Positions 34,028 to 42,400 of a stretch of 64,000 bases of DNA are shown here, one piece after another. The DNA comes from an uncultured Saccharospirillaceae bacterium (lineage in GTDB: Bacteria > Pseudomonadota > Gammaproteobacteria > Pseudomonadales > Oceanobacteraceae). A program made the position numbers and the translations under genes. The notes under the pieces were generated by a model. It did not search any database, was not told the origin of the DNA, and saw only the letters and a program-made list of their open reading frames with translations. Position 1 is the stretch's first letter. Each line of letters begins with the position of its first letter. The DNA is taken from the NCBI GenBank assembly GCA_947503895.1, contig CANNFT010000013.1, positions 62,001-126,000 on the forward strand. The letters run 5' to 3'.

Positions 34028-35032
34028 ATGGCGGTGCAATTAGCCAGTACACTGGCATCTTGGGTTCCTGCGGTATTGCGGTGCTTAAAACACCATGGTT
34101 TGGACAAAGATACTGCATTGATTCAAGCAGGAATTGACCAAACTAAGCTGTATGTGCCGGATGCGCGTTATAGCATCCACGATACTCATCGACTGATGCA
34201 GCTTCTGCAATCTCACCTTAATAGCCCAGCGCCGGGATTGGAGCTGGCGAAATTTGCTGATCAAAATACGTTTGGTGCGCTGGGATTGGCCATTAATACA
34301 AGTCAAACGCTCCACGAAGCGTTAAAGCGATTGGCGATTTTTTCTCCACTGTTATCGAATGTGGTGAGATTTTCTATTCATACGCATCAACAGAGCGTCG
34401 AACTCAGAGTAGAAGAAGGACACTATGCTCATGATACACCGATTGCCACATTTGATTTTTGTTTGAGTGTCCTTACACGTTTCTTACGATTTAAAGGCGG
34501 GCGTAAAGCCAATCCGATCCAGGTGACTTTTATGCACCGAATTGAGGCAGAAGCGCTTCAGCAATACCAATCATTTTTTAATTGCGACTTAGTTCAATTA
34601 GCGGCGCATTATAGTTTATTTGTGCCCATTCAAAACCTAGGTCATCAATTGCTTACGCCAATATCCCCTGCAATACAAGCATCGCTTGACGCTGTACTTG
34701 AAGCTAACTTGTTGCAATTGGAAACAGCGCCGTTAAGCGCAAAAGTGTTAGAGTCCATCATGCGGGCATTACCAAATGGTGAGCCAACGCTCACAGAAGT
34801 CGCGAGTGAATTGAATATTAGCGGACGGACTTTACAGCGGCGGTTGAAAGATGAAGGGAGTCAATTTAAAGAGATGCTAGACGAGGGGCGTAAAAATTTG
34901 AGTCAGCGCTATTTAAAACATCAAGGATACAACGTGACAGAAACAGCGTATCTGCTTGGATTTAGTGACACCAGTAGTTTTTCTCGTGCGTATAAGCGTT
35001 GGTTTAATCAATCGCCGTCCCACAATTCATAA
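34028..35032 (+). CDS. AraC-family regulator (OruR-like domain layout)
   Basis: A 334-residue regulator with an N-terminal ligand domain of the arabinose-binding/OruR type (about residues 15-200) and a C-terminal AraC HTH (about 245-334; NISGRTLQRRLKDEG and the second helix LGFSDTSSFSRAYKRW). The ATG at 34028 is preferred because AGCGGAGG lies five bases ahead; another ATG is at 34010. It is divergent from the desaturase gene and is probably its regulator. Regulators of this subgroup often sense fatty-acid-like or amino-acid-derived molecules. Confidence 0.9.
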   Translation: MAVQLASTLASWVPAVLRCLKHHGLDKDTALIQAGIDQTKLYVPDARYSIHDTHRLMQLLQSHLNSPAPGLELAKFADQNTFGALGLAINTSQTLHEALKRLAIFSPLLSNVVRFSIHTHQQSVELRVEEGHYAHDTPIATFDFCLSVLTRFLRFKGGRKANPIQVTFMHRIEAEALQQYQSFFNCDLVQLAAHYSLFVPIQNLGHQLLTPISPAIQASLDAVLEANLLQLETAPLSAKVLESIMRALPNGEPTLTEVASELNISGRTLQRRLKDEGSQFKEMLDEGRKNLSQRYLKHQGYNVTETAYLLGFSDTSSFSRAYKRWFNQSPSHNS

Positions 35033-35263
35033 ATAGGTTGATCAATTGATGTGGCGATGAATAGATCGGTGGAAAGCGCTCAGCGTTTTACAAAATATAC
35101 AGTACACCATCATCCTGCATAAAACGCACTCGCAAATCTTCCCTATGCTTTGCAGGTTTTTGATTGAAGTTTGGCTTGTCATGTCTGGGATAGAGGATGT
35201 GGGTCGTCAGAACGATCTGTAATCTACGGCTAAGCTGATATGAGGTGAGTCATATTGTGAAGG

Positions 35264-36196
35264 ATGAAAATGGGTGCGTTACTGACGCAAGTTCGCCAAA
35301 GGCTAAAGCATGAGGTCTGTCGTTCCAGTCCATTTTTAATATTGATGGGCTTGGTGATAGCGGCACCCACTGTGTTAGCAGAAGATGCACTGTATGCTTC
35401 CGTGAGCCGCAGCGAAGCATACAAGGTGGATGCTTCGGATGGCAGCGGATTACGCGTAGGGCTGTACCAAAATCGTGTAAATTTTCCTCTGGCCATGCGT
35501 CCGACGCATTTAGGCCTATGGCTGGTCGGCTTAGAGGTTAAAGAAAGCCAATTTACTTTAAGAGGCAGTGCTTCTGGTGAGAGGCGTCTGTATCGGCTGG
35601 CTCTACCCATTGAGTTTTATCCGCTACAAACGTTTGCTTCTCCTTGGGGGGAGTCGCGTTTCATTTTCAAGGCGGTACCGACTCATAATACGGATGAGCG
35701 AATTTTTGATCATCGGGCCTCTCAGCTCGAATACTCTATCAAGGGGCAAATCGCAGTGTCATCAGAGTGGGTGATTGAGGGTGGCCTTCGTGCCGATCGT
35801 CGCTTTGGTCGATTTCAGTATTATCCTGAAGTCGGCGTAGATTGGCAGCCAAACACTCAATGGCACCACCGTTGGTTGGTTAGGCAGTGGATGCCATCCC
35901 AAGATATGTTTAGCGACCTGCGCTCCGACTACTATGTGAATAAGCGCTTATCTTTTTATGGAGCACTTCGTCCGGAAGGAGGTCATTGGCGCTATGGGCC
36001 ATATGAAAACCATCGAGTGGTGAGTTATGAATCATGGCAGCTAGGCTTGGGAGTGGTGTACCAAACGCACTCACCAATAGATGTCGTGCTGGAATATGGC
36101 AACAGTCGAGACCGGCGTCTTAATATGGGTAGTAAGGTACCGCTTAAAAACGGTTCGTATTGGCAGGTAACCTTACAATCCCGTCTGCCTAAATAA
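35264..36196 (+). CDS. outer-membrane beta-barrel-like protein
   Basis: A 310-residue exported protein. A hydrophobic signal region (about residues 23-40, ending VLAED) is followed by many alternating amphipathic strands and aromatic strand ends (for example GLWLVGLEVKESQF and YWQVTLQSRLPK), a pattern of outer-membrane barrels such as DUF6268 proteins. ATG codons at 35264 and 35270 are both possible. No partner gene is evident and the function is unknown. It is the only clear gene between the AraC and Lrp regulators. Confidence 0.65.
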   Translation: MKMGALLTQVRQRLKHEVCRSSPFLILMGLVIAAPTVLAEDALYASVSRSEAYKVDASDGSGLRVGLYQNRVNFPLAMRPTHLGLWLVGLEVKESQFTLRGSASGERRLYRLALPIEFYPLQTFASPWGESRFIFKAVPTHNTDERIFDHRASQLEYSIKGQIAVSSEWVIEGGLRADRRFGRFQYYPEVGVDWQPNTQWHHRWLVRQWMPSQDMFSDLRSDYYVNKRLSFYGALRPEGGHWRYGPYENHRVVSYESWQLGLGVVYQTHSPIDVVLEYGNSRDRRLNMGSKVPLKNGSYWQVTLQSRLPK

Positions 36197-36235
36197 GGGG
36201 CTTAGTAAATAGCTTAAGAGGGGGTATGTTCCGAA

Positions 36236-36688
36236 TTAAACGGGAATTTCTAGCCCCAGTTTGACATTATCCATGACAACATTGGATTGAAACTTTTTAA
36301 TGTTCTCATCAAAGAAAAATAATGCTTTTGTCAGTTTTTCATATTCCAACATGTTTCTAGCAGTAATGATGACGATGAAATCCGAATCGCCGGCGACATA
36401 ATAGCATTGTTGTACATTTTTATTATTCTTCATTCGCTTTTTAAATTCATCAATTCCATTATTACAGCCTTGTTTTAGCTCTATGGTGACAATAATGGTG
36501 ACAAAGTTATCCAATGCTAAGCCATCCAGAACCATAACCTCTTTTGCAATAACATCGGAATCGCGCAGCTTTTTTATTCTACGTTGGCAGGCTGTGGCAG
36601 AAAGCCCAACTTTTTCGCCAAGTGCATCTGATGTGATTCGGTTGTTGTGCTGTAAAATTTCTAATATTTTTTTGTCAAAGCTGTCCAT
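36236..36688 (-). CDS. Lrp/AsnC-family regulator
   Basis: A 150-residue regulator: an N-terminal winged HTH (residues 1-60, MDSFDKKILEILQHNNRITSDALGEKVGLS) and a C-terminal RAM ligand/oligomer domain (about 65-140) with the GDSDF segment. Such proteins respond to amino acids. It lies convergent with the preceding barrel gene; the GST gene is divergent on the other side, 414 bases away, so it might control that gene. The effector is unknown. Confidence 0.93.
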   Translation of the reverse strand: MDSFDKKILEILQHNNRITSDALGEKVGLSATACQRRIKKLRDSDVIAKEVMVLDGLALDNFVTIIVTIELKQGCNNGIDEFKKRMKNNKNVQQCYYVAGDSDFIVIITARNMLEYEKLTKALFFFDENIKKFQSNVVMDNVKLGLEIPV

Positions 36689-37102
36689 GGCTGTACGTCC
36701 ATTTATGCGGATATATTATGCAATTATATCTGAATTATGCAGTTTGTCGCACGCGAACGGCAACAAAATGATGCGTCCTGCGATTGTTCGTGCACTATGA
36801 TATACCCTTCGCGTTAGCGTATTCAGTAACTATAGTGCGTCTTTACATGCCTAAATCTAGGCCATCCATTATCAGACGTAGGTATCTGGCTTGCCCTGAG
36901 AGTCAGCCACCTGTGAGTTGACCTGCATAGGAAGGCTATGATGCATACCGAGGCATTTTGTGTGCAAAAAACACCGCACGAAAAATTTCTTCGGTTTTAG
37001 GGCTGCGGATATCGCAACGTTAATTGACACATGGTTGATGAAGGCATTTATTGCGTTAAAAAAGTGGAAGGCGACGGTTTAATTAGTCGTTAGGGAGAAA
37101 TC
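36689..37102. other. regulatory gap between the Lrp and GST genes
   Basis: No gene is seen. TTGACA at 37025-37030 and TTTATT at 37048-37053 are spaced by 17 bases and form a plausible sigma-70 promoter for the GST gene. The rest carries no feature I can support. Confidence 0.5.
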
Positions 37103-37762
37103 ATGGTACGTACATTATATTCAGGTAATCGTAATGCATCCAGTTGGGCGTTCAGAGCATGGCTCGCATTAAAAGAGCAAAACATTTCATTCGAAGAAGT
37201 GATTATCGATATTCGTCGACCACAAAGGTGGAAAAATCTCGCTGAAATAGGTGCGTTTTCTCCGCCTGCTGCGGTTCCGGTATTGGTGGATCAAGAAGTT
37301 GTCATTTATGATTCCTCCGCCATTATGGAATACGCCAACGATATTGGTGATGGCGGCTTATTGCCGGAAGAATATAAAAGCCGAGCGCAAGCACGGTCGT
37401 TAGTGGCATGGCAGCACTCCACGTTAGGGCGAATTTGTCCTGCGCTATCATTTGAAAGTGCATTTTATGTTGAAAAAAAATCGCTGAACAGCTTAGAGCT
37501 TGAAAAAGCACTTTGGCTGTATTCCGTTTGGGAGGACTACCTTAAGCGTTCGGGCGGCCCTTACATTATGGGTGAATACTCATTAGCGGATATCGCATTA
37601 TTGCCTTCGGTGGTTCGGTTGACAGCACATCTTGCAGTGCCCGCATCCTATCCGCTTACGCAGCTTTGGGTGGAAGTGTTATTAAATCGCCCCTATGTAA
37701 AAGAGTGGTTAAATGAAGCGTACGAACAAGCGCCTATTTATTTAGAGGGGTATTTTACGTGA
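37103..37762 (+). CDS. glutathione S-transferase family protein
   Basis: A 219-residue GST: N-terminal thioredoxin-like domain (residues 1-80; SSWAFRAWLALKEQ and VPVLVDQEVVIYDSSAIMEY with the cis-Pro and the Ser-Ser-Ala-Ile glutathione site) and an all-helical C-terminal domain (about 90-210). It probably conjugates glutathione to an electrophile or acts as an isomerase. A ribosome site (AGGGAGA) precedes the ATG. It is convergent with the next barrel gene across a hairpin. Confidence 0.88.
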   Translation: MVRTLYSGNRNASSWAFRAWLALKEQNISFEEVIIDIRRPQRWKNLAEIGAFSPPAAVPVLVDQEVVIYDSSAIMEYANDIGDGGLLPEEYKSRAQARSLVAWQHSTLGRICPALSFESAFYVEKKSLNSLELEKALWLYSVWEDYLKRSGGPYIMGEYSLADIALLPSVVRLTAHLAVPASYPLTQLWVEVLLNRPYVKEWLNEAYEQAPIYLEGYFT

Positions 37763-37811
37763 TAAAAGCTGACAGTACTTACTGTTCTGCATAAAGGAGC
37801 GGGTGGAAGTT

Positions 37812-37848
37812 TCACACTCAAATCCGTATGCGGACGGTTCGAGTGTGA
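37812..37848. terminator. hairpin between convergent genes
   Basis: TCACACTC at 37812-37819 and GAGTGTGA at 37841-37848 form a perfect 8-bp stem; CCGT/ACGG makes an inner stem. It sits between the GST stop and the convergent barrel gene stop. No long T-run is present, so bidirectional termination is likely but unproved. Confidence 0.55.
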
Positions 37849-37857
37849 TTATATTGA

Positions 37858-38451
37858 CTAAAACCGTACGGCTATACCTGCTTGAAATGCGGTGATAGTC
37901 GTATCAACATTCAATTCTTCTTCGCTATAAAGTGAGCTGTAATCAACAAAGCCTTTTAGTTGCTCTGAACCAAAGCGAATACCGATGCCAAAACCAAGGT
38001 CTGAGTCTGAAGATGTTTCAGAAAATTGAACTGACCTAAATGAGTTGTCTGTGATTCTTATATCTTCTTTCAGTTTGATATTGCTATGGACTAAATTGCT
38101 ATAAAGATCTACAGAAGTGTCTGGTATTGGCAGAATGCCAGTGATTTTTATTTGAGTCAGGTCTTCAATGGAGATTTCATCCTCAAATAGTTCATCGCCG
38201 ATATCTAAGTTGTCCCTAGAGCTGGTGCTAGCTACGCTTTTTACGAGTTCAATAGAAACGTTTTTATTAAATTGAATCCCGCCAAAAACTGCAATTACAG
38301 AAGGCGTAAACGACATTGACACTCCTGGCGCCGAAATTTCAATGTTTGTATTGATTGAGGATAGACCAAGATAAGGAGTGATATCCGACGTCGCATTTGC
38401 CGTTCCGGCAAACACCAAGCCAGTTAATCCAACTAAAAGAGCTTTATTCAT
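37858..38451 (-). CDS. small outer-membrane barrel protein
   Basis: A 197-residue exported protein with a signal peptide (cleaved near residue 20, ANA-T) and alternating strands with a C-terminal aromatic residue (FQAGIAVRF), as in porin-like/OmpW-type barrels. The middle strands are acidic. No conserved signature can be named. The gene stands alone on the minus strand. Its function is unknown; small OMPs of this kind often form pores or stabilise the envelope. Confidence 0.75.
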   Translation of the reverse strand: MNKALLVGLTGLVFAGTANATSDITPYLGLSSINTNIEISAPGVSMSFTPSVIAVFGGIQFNKNVSIELVKSVASTSSRDNLDIGDELFEDEISIEDLTQIKITGILPIPDTSVDLYSNLVHSNIKLKEDIRITDNSFRSVQFSETSSDSDLGFGIGIRFGSEQLKGFVDYSSLYSEEELNVDTTITAFQAGIAVRF

Positions 38452-38909
38452 AAGGTTAATCTGATATTACGTCATTGTTTACGATTTAGGAGATGATAGT
38501 ACTCAATGTAACTTGAGGATCATGGCCTTTAAGGGGCAGCGATTCTAACAGTGTTAAGCTACCAGTTCAATAATTGAGATTTGTAATACAATAAAATTAT
38601 CTAGAAATTGTTTGTCGTATTTTCAGAATTTAGGTTATTTATGTGCAATTTGAGGTGACTGTTTAGGAGCGAAGTTTAAACGCCGAGGTTCGTAAGAACA
38701 GGATTGAATGAATTATTGAATACATAAGGTTGTTCATATTAAAGAGTAGAAGCTGTCGTAATGATCTTAAGGGTTTTGTTTATTTGAAGCATTAAATATT
38801 CACAGTTTCGAACGTTCATCGTCTATGGAATATGCAAAGATGATTGCGAAGTAAAATATGTGTATTTCGTGTTCGGTCTAAATCAGTTTTTAATCAGGAG
38901 GGATTCGGT
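38452..38909. other. gene-free AT-rich gap
   Basis: About 460 bases before the deaminase-like gene. No terminator, tRNA or convincing small frame is seen. A codon frame upstream of 38910 exists but lacks a ribosome site. Confidence 0.45.
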
Positions 38910-39212
38910 ATGCCAACCACACTGTTTATCGGTAAAGATATCTACGAAAGTACTAAGAGCCGTCATGCTGAGGAGCTTATGTTCAGTAACCCTAAGTATT
39001 CATCAGGTGATCTTGAAATCGAAATGAATGCTTGGCCTTGCACTGGAGAGCGAGGGCATGATTGTCATGAGCTTTTTCGTAGGAAGTCGGAAGGGCGAAG
39101 AATTACAGTTGAAATAACAGATGATCACGGTGGCTACGCCAGAAATCATGGGAAAGCGTTCGGTTCAACAGGTACCATTATCTACGATAACGGTAATGTG
39201 GAAGACAATTGA
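38910..39212 (+). CDS. small protein with cytidine-deaminase-like metal motifs
   Basis: A 100-residue protein starting at 38910 (AGGAGGGA before the ATG; the longer frame from 38844 has no ribosome site). The order helix with HAE (H19, E21), strand LEIEMNAW, Pro43-Cys44, a 7-residue insert and Cys52, then strand RRITVEIT parallels the zinc-binding core of the deaminase superfamily (HxE and PCxxC). The Cys spacing is wider than in classical members. Similar small proteins occur widely in proteobacteria without assigned function. A nucleotide- or nucleic-acid deaminase role, possibly a toxin domain, is an inference. Confidence 0.6.
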   Translation: MPTTLFIGKDIYESTKSRHAEELMFSNPKYSSGDLEIEMNAWPCTGERGHDCHELFRRKSEGRRITVEITDDHGGYARNHGKAFGSTGTIIYDNGNVEDN

Positions 39213-39412
39213 CGGATTGGGCTGACAGGGTGCAAAACCGAATTATGTGCCTTTGTTAGTTATTGCCTTACAGAACGATTTTTAGTTTTCAAAGAACGCT
39301 CGTGACGGTAAATGTATTACTGCACAGTGTGTCCAGCAAAAGCGATGCGGTATTCAGCATTCAATTTATTGAGAAAAATTCTTGAACTCAATATAGAAAG
39401 AGTAAACATTTC

Positions 39413-40432
39413 ATGAAATGGATGACGATGATAAAAACGTGTGTTTTTTTAATGGTTTGCATTTTATGTTTACAAAGCGAAGCTTCGCCTAAAGCCAAAA
39501 AGCAGTTGAATATGGGGCTGTATGCCGCTGAATTGTATAATATTGATTTTTTAAAGGAACAATACGAATTACAGTTTTGGTTGTGGGTCGTACACGATGA
39601 TCCAGAATACGAACCATGGCAAAGAGTGGATTTAATCAATGCCGAATCTTACACCTTACTGGACTATTATCGAAAAACGCTCGATTCAGGTGTGTATGAT
39701 GCGATGAAATTTAATGCCGTTTTTCATGGTGATTGGGATATCACTTATTTTCCTTTTGACCATCAAAAATTTGTCGTTGAAATAGAAGATAATCAAGAAA
39801 GCACTAAGAGCTTGCATCTTATGAGCGATCATCAATCAAGTGGCGTGAATAGTAAAAAGTTACCTCATGGATGGTCATTGAAAGATACGAAAATAGAGAC
39901 CATTGATTATGCTTATACGACAACATTTGGCGACCCCAGCTTGAAGGGTGTAAGCCCTGTTTATAGCCGAATAGTGTTTGAGATCGAACTGGTAAGAGAT
40001 GGGCTCAGACTTTTTTTTACATTGTTTATTGGTTTTTTCATATCGATACTGCTCACTTTTTTAGTGGGCGTCGTTAATTGTTCTGAACGCATATCCAGTA
40101 TTGTTGATGTCAGTGAACTCACCAATATTTCCATCGGTGCACTGTTTACAGCGGTTGCCAGTATCATAACACTCTCAAATATGTTGCCGTACACGACCAA
40201 TTTAGTGCTATCAGATATTATTCAATTAGTAACCTTTCTGAATGTCGTGATCGCGATTTGGATGACATTTAGAACACGTTACATTATTTCGGAATATAAG
40301 GGGGTGGATACGCTGTTAGGTTTTAAAATGAATGTTTATCGTCAGAACCTCTTTGTAATGAGTGTTTGGGTGATTATTCTGGCCGCTTTTTTTACTTCCG
40401 AATACATGAACTACATTGAAGCGCAACCTTAA
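39413..40432 (+). CDS. Cys-loop-receptor-like ion channel protein
   Basis: A 339-residue protein with a signal peptide (about residues 7-24), a beta-rich extracellular domain carrying YFPFDHQKF (113-120, the FPFDxQ signature of pentameric ligand-gated channels) and four membrane helices (about 197-221, 240-257, 267-287 and 312-330). This is the layout of the bacterial pentameric ligand-gated channels such as GLIC and ELIC. The distance to known members and the ligand are unknown. It stands between a deaminase-like gene and a PAP2 gene without obvious partners. Confidence 0.65.
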   Translation: MKWMTMIKTCVFLMVCILCLQSEASPKAKKQLNMGLYAAELYNIDFLKEQYELQFWLWVVHDDPEYEPWQRVDLINAESYTLLDYYRKTLDSGVYDAMKFNAVFHGDWDITYFPFDHQKFVVEIEDNQESTKSLHLMSDHQSSGVNSKKLPHGWSLKDTKIETIDYAYTTTFGDPSLKGVSPVYSRIVFEIELVRDGLRLFFTLFIGFFISILLTFLVGVVNCSERISSIVDVSELTNISIGALFTAVASIITLSNMLPYTTNLVLSDIIQLVTFLNVVIAIWMTFRTRYIISEYKGVDTLLGFKMNVYRQNLFVMSVWVIILAAFFTSEYMNYIEAQP

Positions 40433-40728
40433 CGAATAAAACTCAGCGAGCGACCTAGTGTATTTTTGTCAAACGGAAGAGGTGGATATTACCGCGTGCT
40501 GCGTCACTACCATCAAAGTTGAGTCGTGGTCAGTCGAAAGCCAGTTCTGGGTGGTGTTTGAGCACCCTCTCAATATCACCATGACTGTGGCCAGTCAGAT
40601 CAAAGTGTGCTGCTAGGGGTGTTTAAGTGAAAATGGCATAGACAGCTTGAGATAGAGATGATTGAGCCCGCTAACTCTGGCAGAATACGCGCTACATGAC
40701 TGAGTGTAATTAGGATCGGGCTTTATTA

Positions 40729-41418
40729 ATGTTTAAGAATGTTTTCGACTGGACAAAATGTCATTGGGAAGTACCTGTTTTCTTGTGCTTCGCGACGCTA
40801 GTCGTGATGTTACCCGAGATTGATTTATGGGTATCTGGGCTGTTCTGGAGTCCTGAGGATGAGTTTATATATCGAAATAATCCCTTCGTATTATTCTTGT
40901 ACCGTGGGTTTTGGTTTATCCCTCGGCTGATTATTCCGTTACTGCTCATCGCCATTGCTGCTTCGTATTTCCGTCCTTACTGGAAAGCACAGCGAAAGAA
41001 GGTGTTGTTTCTTCTTTTTGTCTTGCTGGTCGGGCCTGGCCTGATCGTTCATGGTTTAAAAGATAACTGGGATCGAGGTCGTCCTCGTCATGTTGAAGCA
41101 TTTGGAGGGGATCAAGTGTTTTCTCCTGCGTTTGTTGTGTCTGATCAATGCGAAAAGAACTGCTCATTCCCCAGTGGCCACGCCGCGATGGGCTTCTTCT
41201 TCATGGCGTTAGGGTGGGTTATGCGCAGCCGTCGTTGGTTTTGGATGGGTGTGGTGATCGGCATTCTGGCCAGTATGGGTCGCATACTGCAAGGCGGGCA
41301 TTTCTTTAGTGACGTACTGACCTCCGGGTTTATCGTGTATTTTACCTGTCAGCTTTCAGCTTGGTGGCTGTTAGGGAGTCATCGGGTTGAGGGCAAAGAA
41401 GAGGTGCCGTCATCCTAG
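40729..41418 (+). CDS. PAP2-family lipid phosphatase
   Basis: A 229-residue membrane protein with the three PAP2 motifs: K111 to RP118-119 (KDNWDRGRP), PSGH at 148-151, and R185 with H191 and D195 (GRILQGGHFFSD). Five to six membrane helices are expected, with the active site facing the periplasm. It may dephosphorylate undecaprenyl-diphosphate or other lipid phosphates. A 296-base gap precedes it, in which I see no gene. No same-strand partner; azoR follows 137 bases later. Confidence 0.9.
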   Translation: MFKNVFDWTKCHWEVPVFLCFATLVVMLPEIDLWVSGLFWSPEDEFIYRNNPFVLFLYRGFWFIPRLIIPLLLIAIAASYFRPYWKAQRKKVLFLLFVLLVGPGLIVHGLKDNWDRGRPRHVEAFGGDQVFSPAFVVSDQCEKNCSFPSGHAAMGFFFMALGWVMRSRRWFWMGVVIGILASMGRILQGGHFFSDVLTSGFIVYFTCQLSAWWLLGSHRVEGKEEVPSS

Positions 41419-41456
41419 TCTATTAGCGGGCTTAGAGAAGCTACAGGTGGCATGAG

Positions 41457-41528
41457 GTTTACCTATCTAATTTGTTGATGTAAACGAGCAATTTATTGCG
41501 CTATTTGATCGAATTTATGTAGGTAAAC
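41457..41528. promoter_or_regulatory. inverted TAGGTAAAC half-sites upstream of azoR
   Basis: GTTTACCTA at 41457-41465 and its exact reverse complement TAGGTAAAC at 41520-41528 flank the promoter region, ending 27 bases before the azoR ATG. A dimeric redox or electrophile-sensing repressor could bind there. The regulator is not in the window as far as I can tell. Confidence 0.35.
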
Positions 41529-41555
41529 TGGTCTCATTCACTAAGGAGACCTAAT

Positions 41556-42158
41556 ATGACTCAATTACTTCAAATCAACAGCGGTATTTTCGGTGACGAC
41601 AGCCAGTCAACTAAACTAGCAAATGAGTTTGCTGCCACTTGGCTGAAATCTAACCCTAACGGGCGTGTGGTGACTCGAGACTTGGTCTCAGAGCCGGTGC
41701 CGCATCTTGATGCACTCGTGGCCGGTGCTTTTCATACACCTGCCGACCAACGGACACCTCAGCAAGTGGCCGCTGCAGAATTTTCAGAAAGCTTAATCGC
41801 GGAATTTGAGCAAGCTGACGAGGTTGTTCTCGGTGTACCTATGTACAACTTCGATATACCTAGCCAATTGAAAGCTTACTTCGATCAATTAGCGCGTGCT
41901 GGCATTTCGTTCAAATATACGGAAACGGGTCCAGTTGGACTATTGCGTGATAAACCTGTTCATTTGATGGCGGCACGTGGTGGGCTTTATCAAGGGCAAT
42001 CAGCGGATACGCAAACCGGTTTTTTGAGAAATTTCCTTAATTTTATTGGGATCCAGGACATTCATTTCGTGTACGCTGAAGGATTGAATATGGGTCCTGA
42101 GTCGGCAGATATAGCACTCACGGCAGCCCGCCAAAACATTCAAGCTACTTTCGCTTAA
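41556..42158 (+). CDS. azoR: FMN-dependent NADH-azoreductase
   Basis: A 200-residue flavodoxin-fold protein of AzoR length (E. coli 201). Typical parts are the N-terminal SGIFGDDSQSTKL phosphate loop, the GVPMYNFDIPSQLKAYFDQLARAG segment and the C-terminal aromatic loop. It reduces azo dyes and quinones with NADH through FMN and helps in quinone/thiol stress. A good AAGGAGA ribosome site precedes the ATG. The gene is probably monocistronic and under control of the nearby inverted half-sites. Confidence 0.93.
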   Translation: MTQLLQINSGIFGDDSQSTKLANEFAATWLKSNPNGRVVTRDLVSEPVPHLDALVAGAFHTPADQRTPQQVAAAEFSESLIAEFEQADEVVLGVPMYNFDIPSQLKAYFDQLARAGISFKYTETGPVGLLRDKPVHLMAARGGLYQGQSADTQTGFLRNFLNFIGIQDIHFVYAEGLNMGPESADIALTAARQNIQATFA

Positions 42159-42400
42159 CATCATTTTATCGCCTTAGCCCACGCACCCAATATTGCGGTG
42201 ATGTGGGGGGCTTCGTATGAACATGCGTAACGAACAGAATCGCTTTATTGCACTGTGTATCTGCTTGGTTCTGTTCATCTGCCCAAGACCTTCACTCTTG
42301 TCCTTGTTAACGTAAAACTACTTCCCCGTTACTTAACTATGCTGTTCTTGTGAGCATTCAAGATTAATCTGATAACAGGTTCACAATTGGGTTGAAGCTT

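Noticed and set aside
37812..37848. Collapsed group II intron domain V
   Set aside because: CCGTATGCGG next to ACGGTTC recalls domain V, but the core AGC/GAAA part is missing and the 8-bp outer stem between two gene ends is explained better as a terminator hairpin.
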